From positions 2,170,001 through 2,234,000 of the forward strand of contig OU862922.1 of NCBI GenBank assembly GCA_917880885.1: a stretch of DNA of 64,000 nucleotides, in the 5' to 3' direction. The position numbers and the translations under genes are program-made. A model generated the notes under the pieces. It saw only the letters and a program-made list of their open reading frames with translations, was not told where the DNA came from and did no database searches. The DNA is from Limnephilus marmoratus. Taxonomy: Eukaryota > Arthropoda > Insecta > Trichoptera > Limnephilidae. Positions 40,931 through 52,774 of this stretch are shown here, piece after piece (the stretch's first letter is position 1; each line of letters opens with the position of its first letter).

Positions 40931-42002
40931 ACAAAATAAGTAAATACCTTTGGCCGTGAAAATCTCAAATAATATCGGCCATAAAGCTGATTCAGACGTC
41001 AAAAGTTAATAGATCCTTTAGGTAAGTACATTATGCTTATTTATTTGAATTAAATGCGTACAAGTGTTATTATGTCTTGTCAGGATGATATTAGTTCCTA
41101 GGTAGGCAGATTGCTTATTCTAAGGAACTAAACGCAAGTGAAAATGCCAAATGAACTGAACTGTAAAAAATATAGTTTTTGTTAAAACAACTACATGATT
41201 TTTACTAAGAGTGCCATTAATAGGTAAGTATAAATAATTTTAAGTGACATTATTTAACAGTTTTCAGACGCTAGCCAATCAACCATATGGTTATTATTGG
41301 ACCAATTTAGGACCGGGGTAGGCAAAAATTCTCTCAACATGGTATACTTGAATAACAGTTTAGAAAACCATGTAGCAATTCTTGAAGTACATTTATGTAG
41401 GTACTTTTGATAATCGAGTAGGTAAGTCTGTAAAATATGGGGAAGTTAGCATTAATGTGTGAAGTAGGTACCCGGAAAATGAGGGATTTCTCTTACACAA
41501 AGAGAATGACCGTCCACTTACGCCGTGAATCATTGCAACTGTCTGCAGTAATTCCCTCCGCGGCTGATAAATGCATTATCTTAGTTGAATTTAAGTTGCG
41601 AAATAAAGATACATAATTGAGATCGTCACGCGATCCCCTAGGGGTATTATTTCGCACAGATCAGCGCGGAGATCAGAGATGTAAGCAGGACCGCAATAAG
41701 GTATTAAGTCACCCCAGGAAAATTGTTTTTGCCCACCCCCCATTAATATTATTAATACAATGTTAGCTGCACCTCATACAGCCGATGATTTGCAGACTAG
41801 CGCGTGCAAATTAAAAGTTTAACATTTTTAAGGGTAGTTACTATATGTTATGTCATCTCTTTTGTGTCCTGTCCCTATAAACTTATAGAAAAACCTTGAT
41901 CTTACCTTACCCTTATATATTAGAATCAAAACACTGTAAACTTGCTATTCTTCTGAATAAATTAAAGTTACAAAAATATCCAAGTAAATCTCTCCTCCGC
42001 CT
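40931..42002. other. No recognisable gene
   Basis: AT-rich non-coding DNA with no ORF or repeat I could support. Confidence 0.4.
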
Positions 42003-42421
42003 CTCGCCTCCGTAGTCCAGTGGCTAAGACTCTTGACTCACATTCCGGAGGTCGCGGGTTCGAACCCGGCATGCGCAAATAAATTTTATTGGATTAGTTT
42101 GTGTTATTTCACAATTAATTCATTTAAAATAATATATAGTATATTTGCGGCATGTTCCAGAGTGGAAGATACTATCAGTATCGCCCTGGTGTAAGACCAC
42201 CATTCAGAATTGAAACGTTGCTCAAAATGGCTTTAGCCGTGTTTAGTGACCAGATCTGAATAGCCAGGTACTTCCCAACCTTCCTCTTCCCCACCTCCTT
42301 CCCCTCCCCGCTACCTTCAGCCTCACAACATACCCCAATTGGGGATGCCATAGTCTCACTGGCTCCAGACGGGAGCAGTTGAGATTCTTGTGCGGTATTC
42401 ACTGTAAAAAAAAAAAAAAAA
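42003..42421 (+). mobile_element. Full-length SINE-B with tRNA head and A-tail
   Basis: The tRNA-like head has box A 'tagtccagtggctaaga' (about 42014-42030) and box B GGTTCGAACCC (about 42057-42067), the RNA polymerase III internal promoter. The body follows ('aaataaattttattggatta', 'gtggaagatactatcagtat', 'aagaccaccattcagaa'), then a C/T-rich segment, 'ccccaattggggatgccat', and a 17-base A-tail (42405-42421). Length is about 420 bp. Fragments: 17430-17665 (-), 19414-19590 (+) and 55640-55915 (-). Confidence 0.85.
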
Positions 42422-42564
42422 ATCACAAGTGTTTTTACTAAGTAAATCTCAAACCAAATCATAACCTCTCTCTTTGTACGGAATCCCTTGGTATGGAAAT
42501 GAAGAAGTGTACGAAGCTGCTCATCTTACAACTGACAGCAGATTGTCTGGAGAACATACCCTGT

Positions 42565-42855
42565 GACCCTACAGTACCTTAGAAGAATATCATCTATCGT
42601 AGTTCGTGTCTACTGCACGAACGGTTACGGAAATAGCCAAAGGCGTATGATATCGTCTGGGCTTCGACAGTGTTGCGCGCCCAGCAGTAGAATAACTTAG
42701 AGCCTCCTATAGAAAGGACGTCTGGTACAGATTCATTGTAAACATTACAATAACGTTAATAAAGCAACTTGTAGCCTCGACGATCCTCGATCATATTTTG
42801 AAGATTTCCCGAACACATTTCAAGTAGTCTTTATCACAGGGATTAAATTACATTA
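42565..42855 (+). repeat. Family delta, copy 3
   Basis: Shared blocks: 'acagtaccttagaaga', 'gcacgaacggttacggaaat', 'agaaaggacgtctggt', 'caacttgtagcctcgacga', 'cacatttcaagtagtctt'. The first ~60 bp of copy 1 are missing. Confidence 0.7.
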
Positions 42856-44170
42856 GACATATTGTTTAAATTTGCAGAAGATTGTGCGATATCTGGAAAA
42901 TACATTAGTTTTCTACGCGTTTGTGATATTTTTTTCAATGTAATGTATTACTTACTGTGCGACATCCTGTACTGTCAGTGTCTTTAAAGTACGTCAGTTA
43001 TTTTATGCGCAATAATGTTGTATTCGGTTGTAGTATTTTGTCATTTTGATGTCTCTCTTTATTCCAGATCAATTGAAATGAAAAAGGACGGTTTTGGCAC
43101 ATTTAGTTTTGGTCCACAGTCTTTAGAACTTCGGAGAGAAGCCGCCCCGTAAAATATGCCGCTCTAGACATCTCCCCAGATTGTCTAGATCTAAATGCGG
43201 TCCCTGATGCGAGGAGTGAGAAGTGTTAGTATCCCCTTAGAATTTTAATATAATCTTGAGTGATTGTTGACTCGCGGAAAGGCTTTCTCGCGGTCCTTTG
43301 GATGCTGGGACTGTGTTCGCATCCGCTTTATTACTAAGCTAAATATACCTCGTTGAACTTTTGATTAAAACAAATGCGAGGTAATAACCGATGATTTACT
43401 GGGTAATATAATATCAACTTCATAAACGCTTTATGATGGAGTTTGGGTGCTTTCTTCCTTAATCTTTTCTGAAAGCTTAGTAAATAATAAAATATTAACA
43501 AAACATTCATATAATTAAGTTTTTACCTACAAAACGAAATAAAATTTTATACGCAGAGCTACATATACATAATTTTACTTACCAGTCTGAAGTGAACCAA
43601 AAAAGGGAAATATTTTTTAAATTAATTTTATCGGATTATAAATATATTATAAAAGGAAGTTACATCAAATTAAAGAAGATACACAAAACTGCTGTATTTG
43701 AGGGTAGTTTCAGGTTTCAGGTTTTCATCAAAACTTTGGAATGAAATCTTATATCGACATCGTTGCAGTGCTTCAAAAAGCACTGCGGTGAATGGTTGCT
43801 GACTGCACAGTCAACCGCACGACATCTTACGTAATTGATAGAATTTACAATTAAAAGGATACCTACTAATGTTAGTGATTATATTCTTCATTTTGAATAT
43901 GAAAAATATTTGCTTTAATTTGATTTATATGATATAATTTTAATTATTTATTACGTACATTATATTATTTGTAATTTATTAGAGGCACTGTTGTAAACTA
44001 TCTGCATTCCGGGAGAAATCCTGAATGTATAGAGTATGGATAGATGAGCAGACCCCAATTTGTCAATAGAATCAATGTTATAAAAATCTGGTCAAGCACG
44101 GTCTCTCCAACGTTTACCTCAAGCGTCGTGAAATTTTTCATGACCTTTTCAGTGTGCATTTTTTTTCAAC
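42856..44170. other. No recognisable gene
   Basis: AT-rich with no convincing ORF; nothing repeated elsewhere in the window was seen. Confidence 0.35.
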
Positions 44171-44174
44171 TCGC

Positions 44175-44635
44175 AACTAGCTGGTCTCAGCATGCGTTGC
44201 TATGCCATTTGATAAAGAAATTGTTTCTCCCTGAGTGTCCTTTCCCATTCGTCCCGTTCCCCTTCCGCCGTCCCTTCTTCTCCTGCGTCCTCTTCCCCTC
44301 TCGCGTTCCCACATCGTTACCTCCACCTTCCCTCTCCGAGTTCCCCTCCCCTCTCCCAGGTCTCCCTCCCCCCTCCCAGGTTCCCCTCTCCCTCCCTAGT
44401 TTCCCTCCCCCATCTATCCCTCCCTCACGCTTTTCATAGCAATAGCCGCTTCCTCGCGTGCCACTAATAGCATTTTTTTAATACAAATTTCATAATGCCA
44501 GAGCTCACCTGAAGTTTTATAAAAACCTTGTCCTGACAATAACGAACACACATAAAAAGAGAATTATCCAATTTGGTGCAGTCGTTCGAAAGTTATGCGC
44601 TTAGCAACACATTCATTATGTAATAGATAGACACG
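44175..44635 (+). mobile_element. Retroposon with C-rich core, copy B
   Basis: 5' end 'actagctggtctcagcatgc', C/T-rich core at 44240-44430, 3' part with 'cataatgccagagctcacc', 'ccttgtcctgacaataacga', 'atccaatttggtgcagtcg' and 'aagttatgcgc'. This is the uninterrupted reference for the split copy at 59195-60662. Confidence 0.75.
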
Positions 44636-44654
44636 TTGCTTAAATTCGGGCAAA

Positions 44655-44900
44655 GCTGGGCAGTATGGTGATTTATCAGGGGTGGCCAGGTACATGGGGT
44701 AAGGTTTGTCTAGGTCTTGGTGGCAGATGACCAGGACACACTGAACCCAGGATTTCTACCCTTCCCCTTAAACCTTAAAACTTCCCAGACCTCTCCTCAT
44801 CTTCCTACCCTCCACCCTCCACACAGCATCCCCGTCAGCATTCCCTGAGGGAAATTATTTTCCTCAACGCCTCCTGTGTGGAGCTCATGTAAAAAAGAAG
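44655..44900 (+). mobile_element. Hairpin-tail SINE-like repeat, plus strand
   Basis: It contains 'ggggtaaggtttgtctaggt', 'ccaggatttctaccc', 'ccacacagcatccc' and the hairpin 'ccctgagggaaattattttc' with its partner changed to 'ctcaacgcc', then a short A-tail. The 5' third is degraded. Confidence 0.7.
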
Positions 44901-46550
44901 TAAAACTGTGCTTTTCGTGAACTTATTAAGGCAGCACGCATTCAAGCGCTTTGTTCCAGTCGCTAAATTGCCTGTTGCCTAATCTACTTTCCGTGTAAAA
45001 ATAAAGGTAAATGAAAACAGCTCGCCTTCGATTTGCAATCGCATTCTGTTAATGAACAACTCGCGTCTGTTTATAATCACAATCTATGTATAAAATCGGC
45101 GTTGGATTTCTTAGTGATCAGAATATATCTACGCATTACTGTTACCTAACTAACCAACGCAGCCGGCGTTTTTGCCCTCGGAAAATAGCTTTCGCCTTCA
45201 TTTAAATGACTGTTTGCGTTCGCCTATTATTTAAATACTAAATGAAGTCATTCCGAGCCATTATTTGATATGCAAGAAGATATCCCGCGTTATGTTCAAT
45301 AACCACTTAATACGAAGGCGTAGTCGGAAGTTGAGAATAAGTCACTTGAAATGGTTCGAGCGGTTTCGTGATTATTCCGAACACGGTATTCCAACCACGC
45401 ACACAGTTTTCCGCACACTATGATTCCGCATACGGAAAATTTCGAACACGGATTATTCCCACACAGATCATTCCGAGCATAGATAATTTAACACATTGAA
45501 CTCTGAAAGATATTCAATGAAAGAATTTTAGTTTTAAAAAACTATTTTTCTGAAGGCGTTGTAAAATTATTCACTTATTTTAATTTATTTTACAATTAAA
45601 TTATATTAATAATATAATATAATAATATCGCAATCAAGGGTTTTGATTGCAATACAATTTAACTGTGTATTAACTGTATATTAGCTGTGTAGGTACTAAC
45701 TAATAATAATAATAATAATAATATTTATTTCGCATAAAATTATACAATGAAACATATGTGGAAACTTTGACTAGCCAACTAGGAATGGATCCTGTTTTAG
45801 GCCAGTCAAATTGACAAATTTAGTTCATATCGTGATTTCATATTACATTGATTAATTATATAAACATATTATTTATTGAATGAAACAAGTGTTACGAAAG
45901 AATTCCTCGTAGAAGCTTTAGTTAATAACTACAATTTTGAACTCATAAAAAAAAGAATAAGCGAAGAGAAAAAAACAATGTCTTAAAGTACAGATTTAGT
46001 ATCGAATGCTTGTTTAACAATAGATAAATGTTTGAACATGTGAATCGCTTGCAAAAATTGAGAATCGAGACAATCTTCAAGCGTGATGACAAAGTCCATA
46101 TTATAATTAACGTGGATGTTTAAACAGGATTACAAAAAATAATTATAATTAACGTGAGTGACGTATCCCTCAATTTTACGAGCGGGTAAAGAAACTCAAA
46201 AAGAATGTGACTCGAAAAGGATGCAGCAAATGAATAAAAACAATTTGTATATAAATATGACTTAAGTTAGTGTATAAATAGTGACATGAGAAAGTGGTTG
46301 ATAACCAATTGTATTTATTTCCATTTCCTTGCTTCATTTTTTCATCCTACTAAGATATTTTCCCTTAGAGCACTTATAACTAACTATACCTATATATATG
46401 TGAAACACCTGACTGTATAAATTGTACATAAATAAAATGTAAACTCTTCTTCCACCCACAAGCAAGTGCTTTTAATGAAGACAAGTAATATAATAATATG
46501 TTGCATTTTTTAAGGTACTTAAAAAAAAATTATAATTACTTATACGTATT
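44901..46550. other. Non-coding region with short repeats
   Basis: 45369-45495 holds about seven degenerate ~15-bp units of the form ATTCCGAACACGG. A (TAA/AAT)n run sits at 45700-45723. No gene is recognised. Confidence 0.45.
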
Positions 46551-46552
46551 GT

Positions 46553-46928
46553 ATGTAGATTTTATATAAAGTTGCATTAAAGTAGGAATGACGCGAAATT
46601 TAAAAATTTTAGAGTTTCGTGAACACCTCTCTAGAAGAACCTGTGCTGCGGACCTGTATTGACGTATTTTGTGTATTGATTATATCCGCCACCGGTCAGT
46701 GGCTGAGTTGGCATCGCGTTTGGGTCCCACACAGGCGTCACGTGTTTGATTCCTCGGCTGTCTAAGTCCTTCATTACGATACACGCAACATTTTCCGCTT
46801 ACTGTGGTGGTAGTAGGAGATTTTCAAATATTGTCAGGTTATTCGTTATCCGGGAATGTTTGTTTTTCTTTAAAAAATGTAGATACATAGATTTTGTACA
46901 AAGTTATATTAAAGTAGGAATGATGTGA
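46553..46928 (+). repeat. Direct repeats ~330 bp apart around a tRNA-like segment
   Basis: About 46553-46600 and 46884-46928 share 'agatttt', 'aaagtt', 'attaaagtaggaatga' in the same order and strand. Between them, 46690-46765 has a box A-like 'tcagtggctgagttggc' and a box B-like 'gtgtttgattcctc', suggesting a decayed tRNA-derived SINE. An old duplication or two adjacent copies of one repeat would both explain this. Confidence 0.45.
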
Positions 46929-47812
46929 ACGGAAAACTATATAAAAATGAAAGTGTTGTAAATACATCACAAGGAGATCCTGTGTTCAGGTATTTGGTAT
47001 TTTGTTTATTGATTATATTATTAAGTTAAAGAATATTACATAAAAGACAACAAAAAAAACAATTTGACTATGTGTAACTGCATAAAAGAATATTTAAAAA
47101 TATTGGAGCTGATCAAAATCAAAAAAGCAAAATCATTATAAATAGAACTTGCTATATTTTCGCATGGCTGAAATCATAATATTATCAAACGTTCAGATAT
47201 CGAAAATTCAAGCAATTTAATGATTAGAAAAATATTTGAAAGTTAAATTATTATTATCGGTTTTAATATGTTATATGGTAAAAATGTGCGGAATAATCTG
47301 TGATCGAGGTTTTAAATGTGTGCAATTCGTTAAAGTATATCGTGATCGGAATACTCCGAACGCCGATTCGGTTGAATTGTCCATGGAATACCGTTCTCAA
47401 TATGTAACCTGCCAAATAAACCATTGTTAGCTTTGTGTTCGGTATTCGGTATTCAATTTCGAATGCTGTTAATAACAGTGTTTATGGGTTTGTGGCCACA
47501 TGAAGATGTAACGTGTGGTTTCGGACGCGTTTCACAAACCACATGGTCAATGTTACCATGTTTCATTCAATATTTTATTGTGAAATAAAACACACAGTGT
47601 ACGGCACAGTAATTTATTGGTATGATCAATGGGTATAATAAACTACTGGTCTGAGGGAGTATGCTTGAACAAATCTGCTAGGCGACAAAATGTTTCAAAA
47701 ATAATGATTCATAATAATATTCTCTGTTTTCTTTCAAATAAATTTCCTACCAGGCTTCATCTTGCTTTATTCTTAAATATTAAAAATTCTTCAACGATTT
47801 AATATTTTTTAA

Positions 47813-48030
47813 GTGAAAACTTATTTAGCACCTTTGTGATTTGAAACTCGACGAAACGAAAAAGCGACACTAAAAAAAGACAAACACATAAATAGGATTT
47901 AGCCCGCTAGAAGATGGGATAAAATAATCGGTCTCATCTTTGTGCGGTGCTTCGTAGCCTTTCCCACTCTTGTCTACTTTAATTTTCTAAAGGTTCCACT
48001 TCTACCGCATGTGAACTGCATACTCGTAAT
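47813..48030 (+). repeat. Family epsilon copy
   Basis: GAAA-rich start 'gtgaaaacttatttagcacc', 'gatttgaaactcgacgaaac', then 'gataaaataatcggtctcat', 'ggtgcttcgtagcc', end 'aggttccacttctaccgcat', 'gtgaactgcat'. Near full length with a slightly shortened middle. Confidence 0.75.
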
Positions 48031-48135
48031 TTTTTTAAAGGTTTTACATCTGAATATATTAGGAATGTGTTGGAATGAGCCAATAATAGGTACACCTGCC
48101 AATGCGGTATTTAAAATTCTTACACACATTTAATT

Positions 48136-48600
48136 TTTTTTAACAAGAAACTACACACATGAGGCCCTGAGGAAAACAAAATCCTTCAGGGCCCATGCCA
48201 TCTCTGGGGATGCTGTGTGGAGGATCTTTTTAAGGAAGGTCAGGAGTGGTTGTACCGGGAAGGAAAAAGGTATGAAGGGTGGGTAGAAATCTGGGGTCAA
48301 TATGTCCAGAAGTGACAGATGTAAAAATCCATCCCTCCCACGACCGTGCAAGTAGATGGGTCGAGAGGGTTCGGCTGGCATGGTCCAGGATAGGTCTCCG
48401 TCAACCGGTATCACCCGAACCGGCCCGCCACGCAATAGGCGGGCAAACGCATTAGCCATCAAGACCTAGGCAAACCTCACTCTATGAACCCGGGCACCCC
48501 TGCTATGTCACCAAACGTAGTGAACCACTTGGGGTGACCTATGGCAGGTATGTTGGTTATGAAATAAATGATTTCCGGGGCGGCGGTACCATACCCGCCT
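48136..48600 (-). mobile_element. Hairpin-tail SINE-like repeat, near full length
   Basis: On the minus strand it starts with 'ggtaccgccgccccggaaat' and 'aggtcaccccaagtggttca', passes 'cttgatggctaatgcgtttg', 'tggcgggccggttcgggtg' and 'ccacacagcatcccc', and ends in the hairpin and an A-tail (T run 48131-48139). The 3' ~110 bp is the LINE-A 3' end, so the family probably borrows LINE-A for retrotransposition. The minus ORF 48151-48462 is a chance ORF. Confidence 0.75.
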
Positions 48601-48703
48601 CCCAAATTGAAAACGGTTTTAATAGGTGGAGAAAACCAAGACGACAGAATTCTTCTATCTTCTTCTTCTTTATAGCATAATTTGTATAATTTCTTTATTA
48701 TAT

Positions 48704-49343
48704 GTAGTAAAATTAGATAGAACCTAAGAATTCTTAATAAATTGTACAGCGCCCTTGAGGAGATTTTTCACAAAAACGGCGCTTTACGTATTATCAACGC
48801 TGTCCGAAATGTAGTAAAATTAGATAGAACCTAAGAATTTTTAATAAATTGTACAACGCCCTTGAGGAGATTTTTCACAAAAACGGCGCTCTACGAATTA
48901 TCAACGCTGTCCGAAATGTAGTAAAATTAATAGAACCTAAGAATTCTTAATAAATTGTACAGCGCCCTTGAGGAGATTTTTCACAAAAACGGCGCTCTAC
49001 GAATTATCAACGCTGTCCGAAATGTAGTAAAATTAATAGAACCTAAGAATTCTTAATAAATTGTACAGCGCCCTTGAGGAGATTTTTCACAAAAACGGCG
49101 CTTTACGTATTATCAACGCTGTCCGAAATGTAGTAAAATTAGATAGAACCTAAGAATTCTTAATAAATTGTACAGCGCCCTTGAGGAGATTTTTCACAAA
49201 AACGGCGCTCTACGAATTATCAACGCTGTCCGAAATGTAGTAAAATTAGATAGAACCTAAGAATTCTTAATAAATTGTACAGCGCCCTTGAGGTGATTTT
49301 TCACAAAAACGGCGCTCTACGAATTATCAACGCTGTCCGAAAT
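48704..49343 (+). repeat. 107-bp satellite array, six units
   Basis: Units start at 48704, 48811, 48918, 49024, 49130 and 49237 (106-107 bp) with only a few differences. Each unit holds AGCGCC ... GGCGCT pairing arms and ends 'aacgctgtccgaaatgt', the 3' half of the family gamma hammerhead-like tail. After the last unit the sequence continues as a normal gamma tail (49344-49400: 'tggctaaagaaggaggtagc'). Confidence 0.9.
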
Positions 49344-50306
49344 GTTGGCTAAAGAAGGAGGTAGCGCAACACAGCATAACACCCCAAAAACAAATAACGA
49401 AAATCACACCCATGTTTTTTACCCACCTCTTAGATCAGACCGATATCACTTCTTGATGAAGTTTTGAACACTTTCCTTTGAAAATATGAGAAATTTATAA
49501 AACCTATTTTAAAAAAAACTCTGCCTAAAACCTAGGCAATGACGGGAATTCAGCTCCTCGAAAAAAATCTGTCTTCATACGATAAAAATTTTAAGAACCT
49601 CACTGCCGAATGCTTGTTGTATTTTGGTAGATTTCCCTCCGAGACCTGCCGTTAAATTATGGCTCTAATTCAACCCAGCCAGTACCTTATTCTCGGTGAA
49701 AACAATTATTTAGACATAAATACGGCTTTTATAAATCGCCCTTATAAACTGCGATTCATTTGACGTCCGGCAAATGACTTTCAGCACCATAATGTGACTA
49801 CTATAAACTCTATATTTATGTAAATTAGAGCAAGTCTCTGGTATTCAATTGAATATCCCCGGGTTCGATAAATTCTGTCAGTAATATTACCTCCCACGTG
49901 GACTCTTATAATAGTGTTACAATTTATTTATTTAGAGTTTTATAAAATAAAATAGACGAAGTAATAAAATAACACGTATTCCAAGATATTATCGTTTATA
50001 TTTACCCCATTTTCTAATAAATGTCTTTTCAATTTTACACAATTGATAAACAACCATTTATGTAAAGTAAACGATTGTTTATCAGTTGTGTAAACATTAA
50101 AACACGTTTATTAAAAAGGTCAATTGTTAACGGTTCTGTAAAATACGTTTTACCAATTTCTAACTAATTTTAATTTTAGAAATAAATATGACCATTGGTG
50201 TCAGAATACTTACTCTCAGCTATCACCTAACATTGTAAATTTGGTTTTCTGTGTTGTGCGTTAGTCCTTTGTGAAATCTATTGAATGAACTCAAATTTTC
50301 TTTATA
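49344..50306. other. Gamma tail then non-coding DNA with a hairpin
   Basis: 49344-49400 completes the family gamma tail ('gcataacaccccaaaaac'). The rest lacks genes. A hairpin at about 50034-50097 pairs TTTACACAATTGATAAACAA with an imperfect complement (TTGTTTATCAGTTGTGTAAA). Confidence 0.5.
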
Positions 50307-51429
50307 CAGGGTGGGGCAGAGAGGAGTTACTGATTTAAAAAAATCACTGAAGGCCCCCCAGACCGAGCAGAGGGGCGGGGCGGGTGCCGTTAGGTTGGGG
50401 AAATGATGCCGTTTATGTTGGCGACCATACCGTGGTCAGGTAAGTACCGGGGCTTTGTTGTGGGGACGTTCTTTAAAAACTGATAAAGGGTTATGGCTAC
50501 GCATGGAGCTTTCAGGGTCCGGTTCGAGTTAAATCGTAATGACAGTTTTTCTCATCCTAAAATCATTCGGAAATGTATCAGTAATGTAAGATGGACAGGA
50601 ACTGCAGATTCTAAAATACCACTTGGGCGACCTAAAAGTGTGCAAACACTTGAAAACATCGCGTTAGTAAGAGCGTCAATTGAAGAGTCTCCAACCCGAG
50701 CAGCGCGGAAACATGCCGCTGCGCTTGGAATATCGTCCAGAATTATAAGGCAAATCTTACACTCAGACCTATACCCCTACAAGATGATGCGTACACGGGA
50801 ATTGAGCCCACAAGATTTTGTGAAACGTAGAGATGCTTGCATTGCAATCGTAACTGCTGAATCCCTCGGCGCTGTTTTGTGCACTGGCGACGAAGGATTA
50901 ATCATTACCTTTATTGAGTTATTCATCTCACTATTGTGTGATGTTGGAAAACGTTAGGCGTCCCAAAATGAAAGAGTATGGTGAGGAATGCGACACAGAA
51001 GCCTTCTGGTTTCAGCAAGATTTTGCAAAAGCTCTTTCCAGATCACCTGATCTCTTTGTGGGGGGATATTCCATGGCCCCCTCGCTCTCCCGATTTGACC
51101 CCGAGTAACTTTTTTCAGTAAGGATACGTCAAAGCTGAGGTAAACAAACTTCGATCTCGAACCCTTGAAGCTCTGAACGAGGCGATTGAGGACGTCATCG
51201 CTGGAATTCCGCAAGATATGTTGGAAAGAGTGGCCGAAAACTTCTTTGAAAGACTCAATATGTGTATTGCTCGCCAAGGCAGCCACGTCAGACGATATCA
51301 TTTAAAAAATATCATGAAAAAAAACGGCATCATTTCCCCGACCTAACGGCACCCGCCCCGCTCCTCTGCTCGGTCTGGGGGGCCTTCAGTGATTTTTTGA
51401 AATCAGCAACTCCTCTCTGCCCCACCCTG
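50307..51429 (+). mobile_element. Tc1/mariner-like element with 108-bp terminal inverted repeats
   Basis: Flanked by TA (50305-50306 and 51430-51431). The ends 50307-50414 and 51322-51429 are inverted copies that match at 104 of 108 positions, starting CAGGGTGGGGCAGAGAGGAG. Length is 1123 bp. The interior holds a broken, internally deleted transposase gene (50493-51300). TA duplication, CAGGG-type ends and transposase motifs together give a confident superfamily call. Confidence 0.92.
50493..51310 (+). pseudogene. Mariner-like transposase, frameshifted and internally deleted
   Basis: Frame 1 (50493-50957) has two helix-turn-helix regions: an N-terminal one around IIRKCISNVRWTGT, then GRPKSVQTLENIALVRASIE and ARKHAAALGISSRIIRQIL. 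Frame 2 (50914-51108) keeps VMLENVRRPKMKEYG and the catalytic-type WFQQD. A third frame supplies RSPDLTPSNFF near 51085-51115, a stop, then GYVKAEVNKLRSRTLEALNE and the C-terminal end near 51300. The stretch around the first catalytic Asp and after WFQQD is shortened, compared with about 340-370 residues usual for the family. It is non-functional. Confidence 0.8.
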
Positions 51430-51431
51430 TA

Positions 51432-52120
51432 TTTAAGTGTAATTTTCAAAATTGGATCTATTGTATGACGAATTCAGACAAACGATGAAGTAAGTACCTA
51501 ACTACCTGTCAAAAACAATAATTTCGATTGTATGTCTGTCCGGCGTAACTCTGGTTCAACGAACTCCAGTATGATTTGAATGAAGTGTCATTTTCAAAAT
51601 TGGAACTCATTACATAGGTTAAGGATTCAGACAAGCGATAGAGTAGGTACCTACCTGCCAATAACATAATGTTCTTAACAGAAAATTATTATTTTTTAAT
51701 TTTCACAATTGGAACTGATTTGTCAAGAGCTCAGACCATCCCGTGATTTTTAAATGGTCTGCACTGGTAAAAAAAAGATTTCATTTATTTGTTTGTTAAA
51801 TTATTACATGTTTAAATAATTACCTGCAATATTTAAATATAATGTAATAAAATAATTTATATGTAATCGTCTTCTTCAAAATTGTTATTATAAAATATAC
51901 ATATAATAAGCATATTAGTGTTGTAAATTAAATATTCGACAATGTACAAAACTATTTCATAAAACAAAAATTATCAATATCGGTTCACCCAGTCAAAAGT
52001 TCTGAGGTAACAAACATAAAAAAAATAAAAAAAATACAGTCGAATTGAGAACCTCCTCCTTTTTGAAGTCGTTTAAAAATTATTTGATTTTAGGTTTCAA
52101 GGAGGCACGGCCTTACATAT
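51432..52120. other. No recognisable gene
   Basis: AT-rich. Short phrases such as 'ttttcaaaattgga' recur near 51450, 51592 and 51702 at ~110-140 bp spacing, hinting at a decayed tandem repeat; 'aaattttcaaaattggaac' at about 9740 is similar. Confidence 0.4.
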
Positions 52121-52121
52121 G

Positions 52122-52545
52122 TGGCCCTGAGGAAAAAAAATCCCTCAGGGCCGAAGCAGATACTGTGTGGAGAGTTTTTTTAGGGAAAAGAAGTAGAGGA
52201 AGTTCTGGGAAGGAAAAGGTATGAGGTGTGGGTAGGGATCCGGGGATCAATGTGTCCAGGAGGGACGTATAAATCATCCCTCCTACTGTGGTGCCAGGTG
52301 ATGGGTCGAGAACGTCCGACTGGAGAGATCTACGTTATTTCTTCCTCAACCTATTTCTCCCGATTCGACCCGCCACGCAAAAGACGGGCAAACGTATCCA
52401 CCGCCAAGAACTGAACAAATCTCATCTTGTGTACCTGGGCACCTCTGTTAAATGACCAAACGTAGCAAACCACTTGGAGTGACCTGTTACGAGGGTGTTG
52501 GTTATCCAATAAATGGTTCCCGGGGCTTCGGTAGGTAAATTCTTC
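52122..52545 (-). mobile_element. Hairpin-tail SINE-like repeat
   Basis: On the plus strand: 'gtggccctgaggaaaaaaaa', 'tccctcagggcc' (hairpin), 'ggaaggaaaaggtatgaggt', 'gtgtccaggagggacg', 'ccgattcgacccgccacgca', 'ccaaacgtagcaaaccactt', 'ataaatggttcccggggc'. It spans nearly the whole family consensus, reversed. Confidence 0.75.
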
Positions 52546-52774
52546 TAAGTTTGTTTTTATGTAATGCAAATCATTTTTTTAAAGGCATTTTAAAATTATG
52601 GTATTAATTTCTGAAACAATAAATTGTATCCAACATGTGAATCGTTGAGTTCCAATAATCGCCCTAATGAATTTTGGTTAAAAATTAGGTTTGAATGCCG
52701 TCTGATGTGGTGTCTCACAAATAGTGCGATGCCGTTGTTATTATTTCCAGAAGTCTTTTAGTTTTTTTTATAAA

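Noticed and set aside
42180..42215. Hammerhead core in SINE-B (CTGGTGT ... GAAACGTTG)
   Set aside because: No helix II pairing between the boxes and the first box is wrong; judged coincidental.
42175..42462. 95-codon minus ORF
   Set aside because: Falls within the SINE-B 3' half and A-tail.
48704..49343. CRISPR array
   Set aside because: Repeats are directly adjacent 107-bp units without unique spacers, in a eukaryotic context.
50954..51301. 115-codon minus ORF
   Set aside because: Antisense shadow of the mariner transposase remnant.
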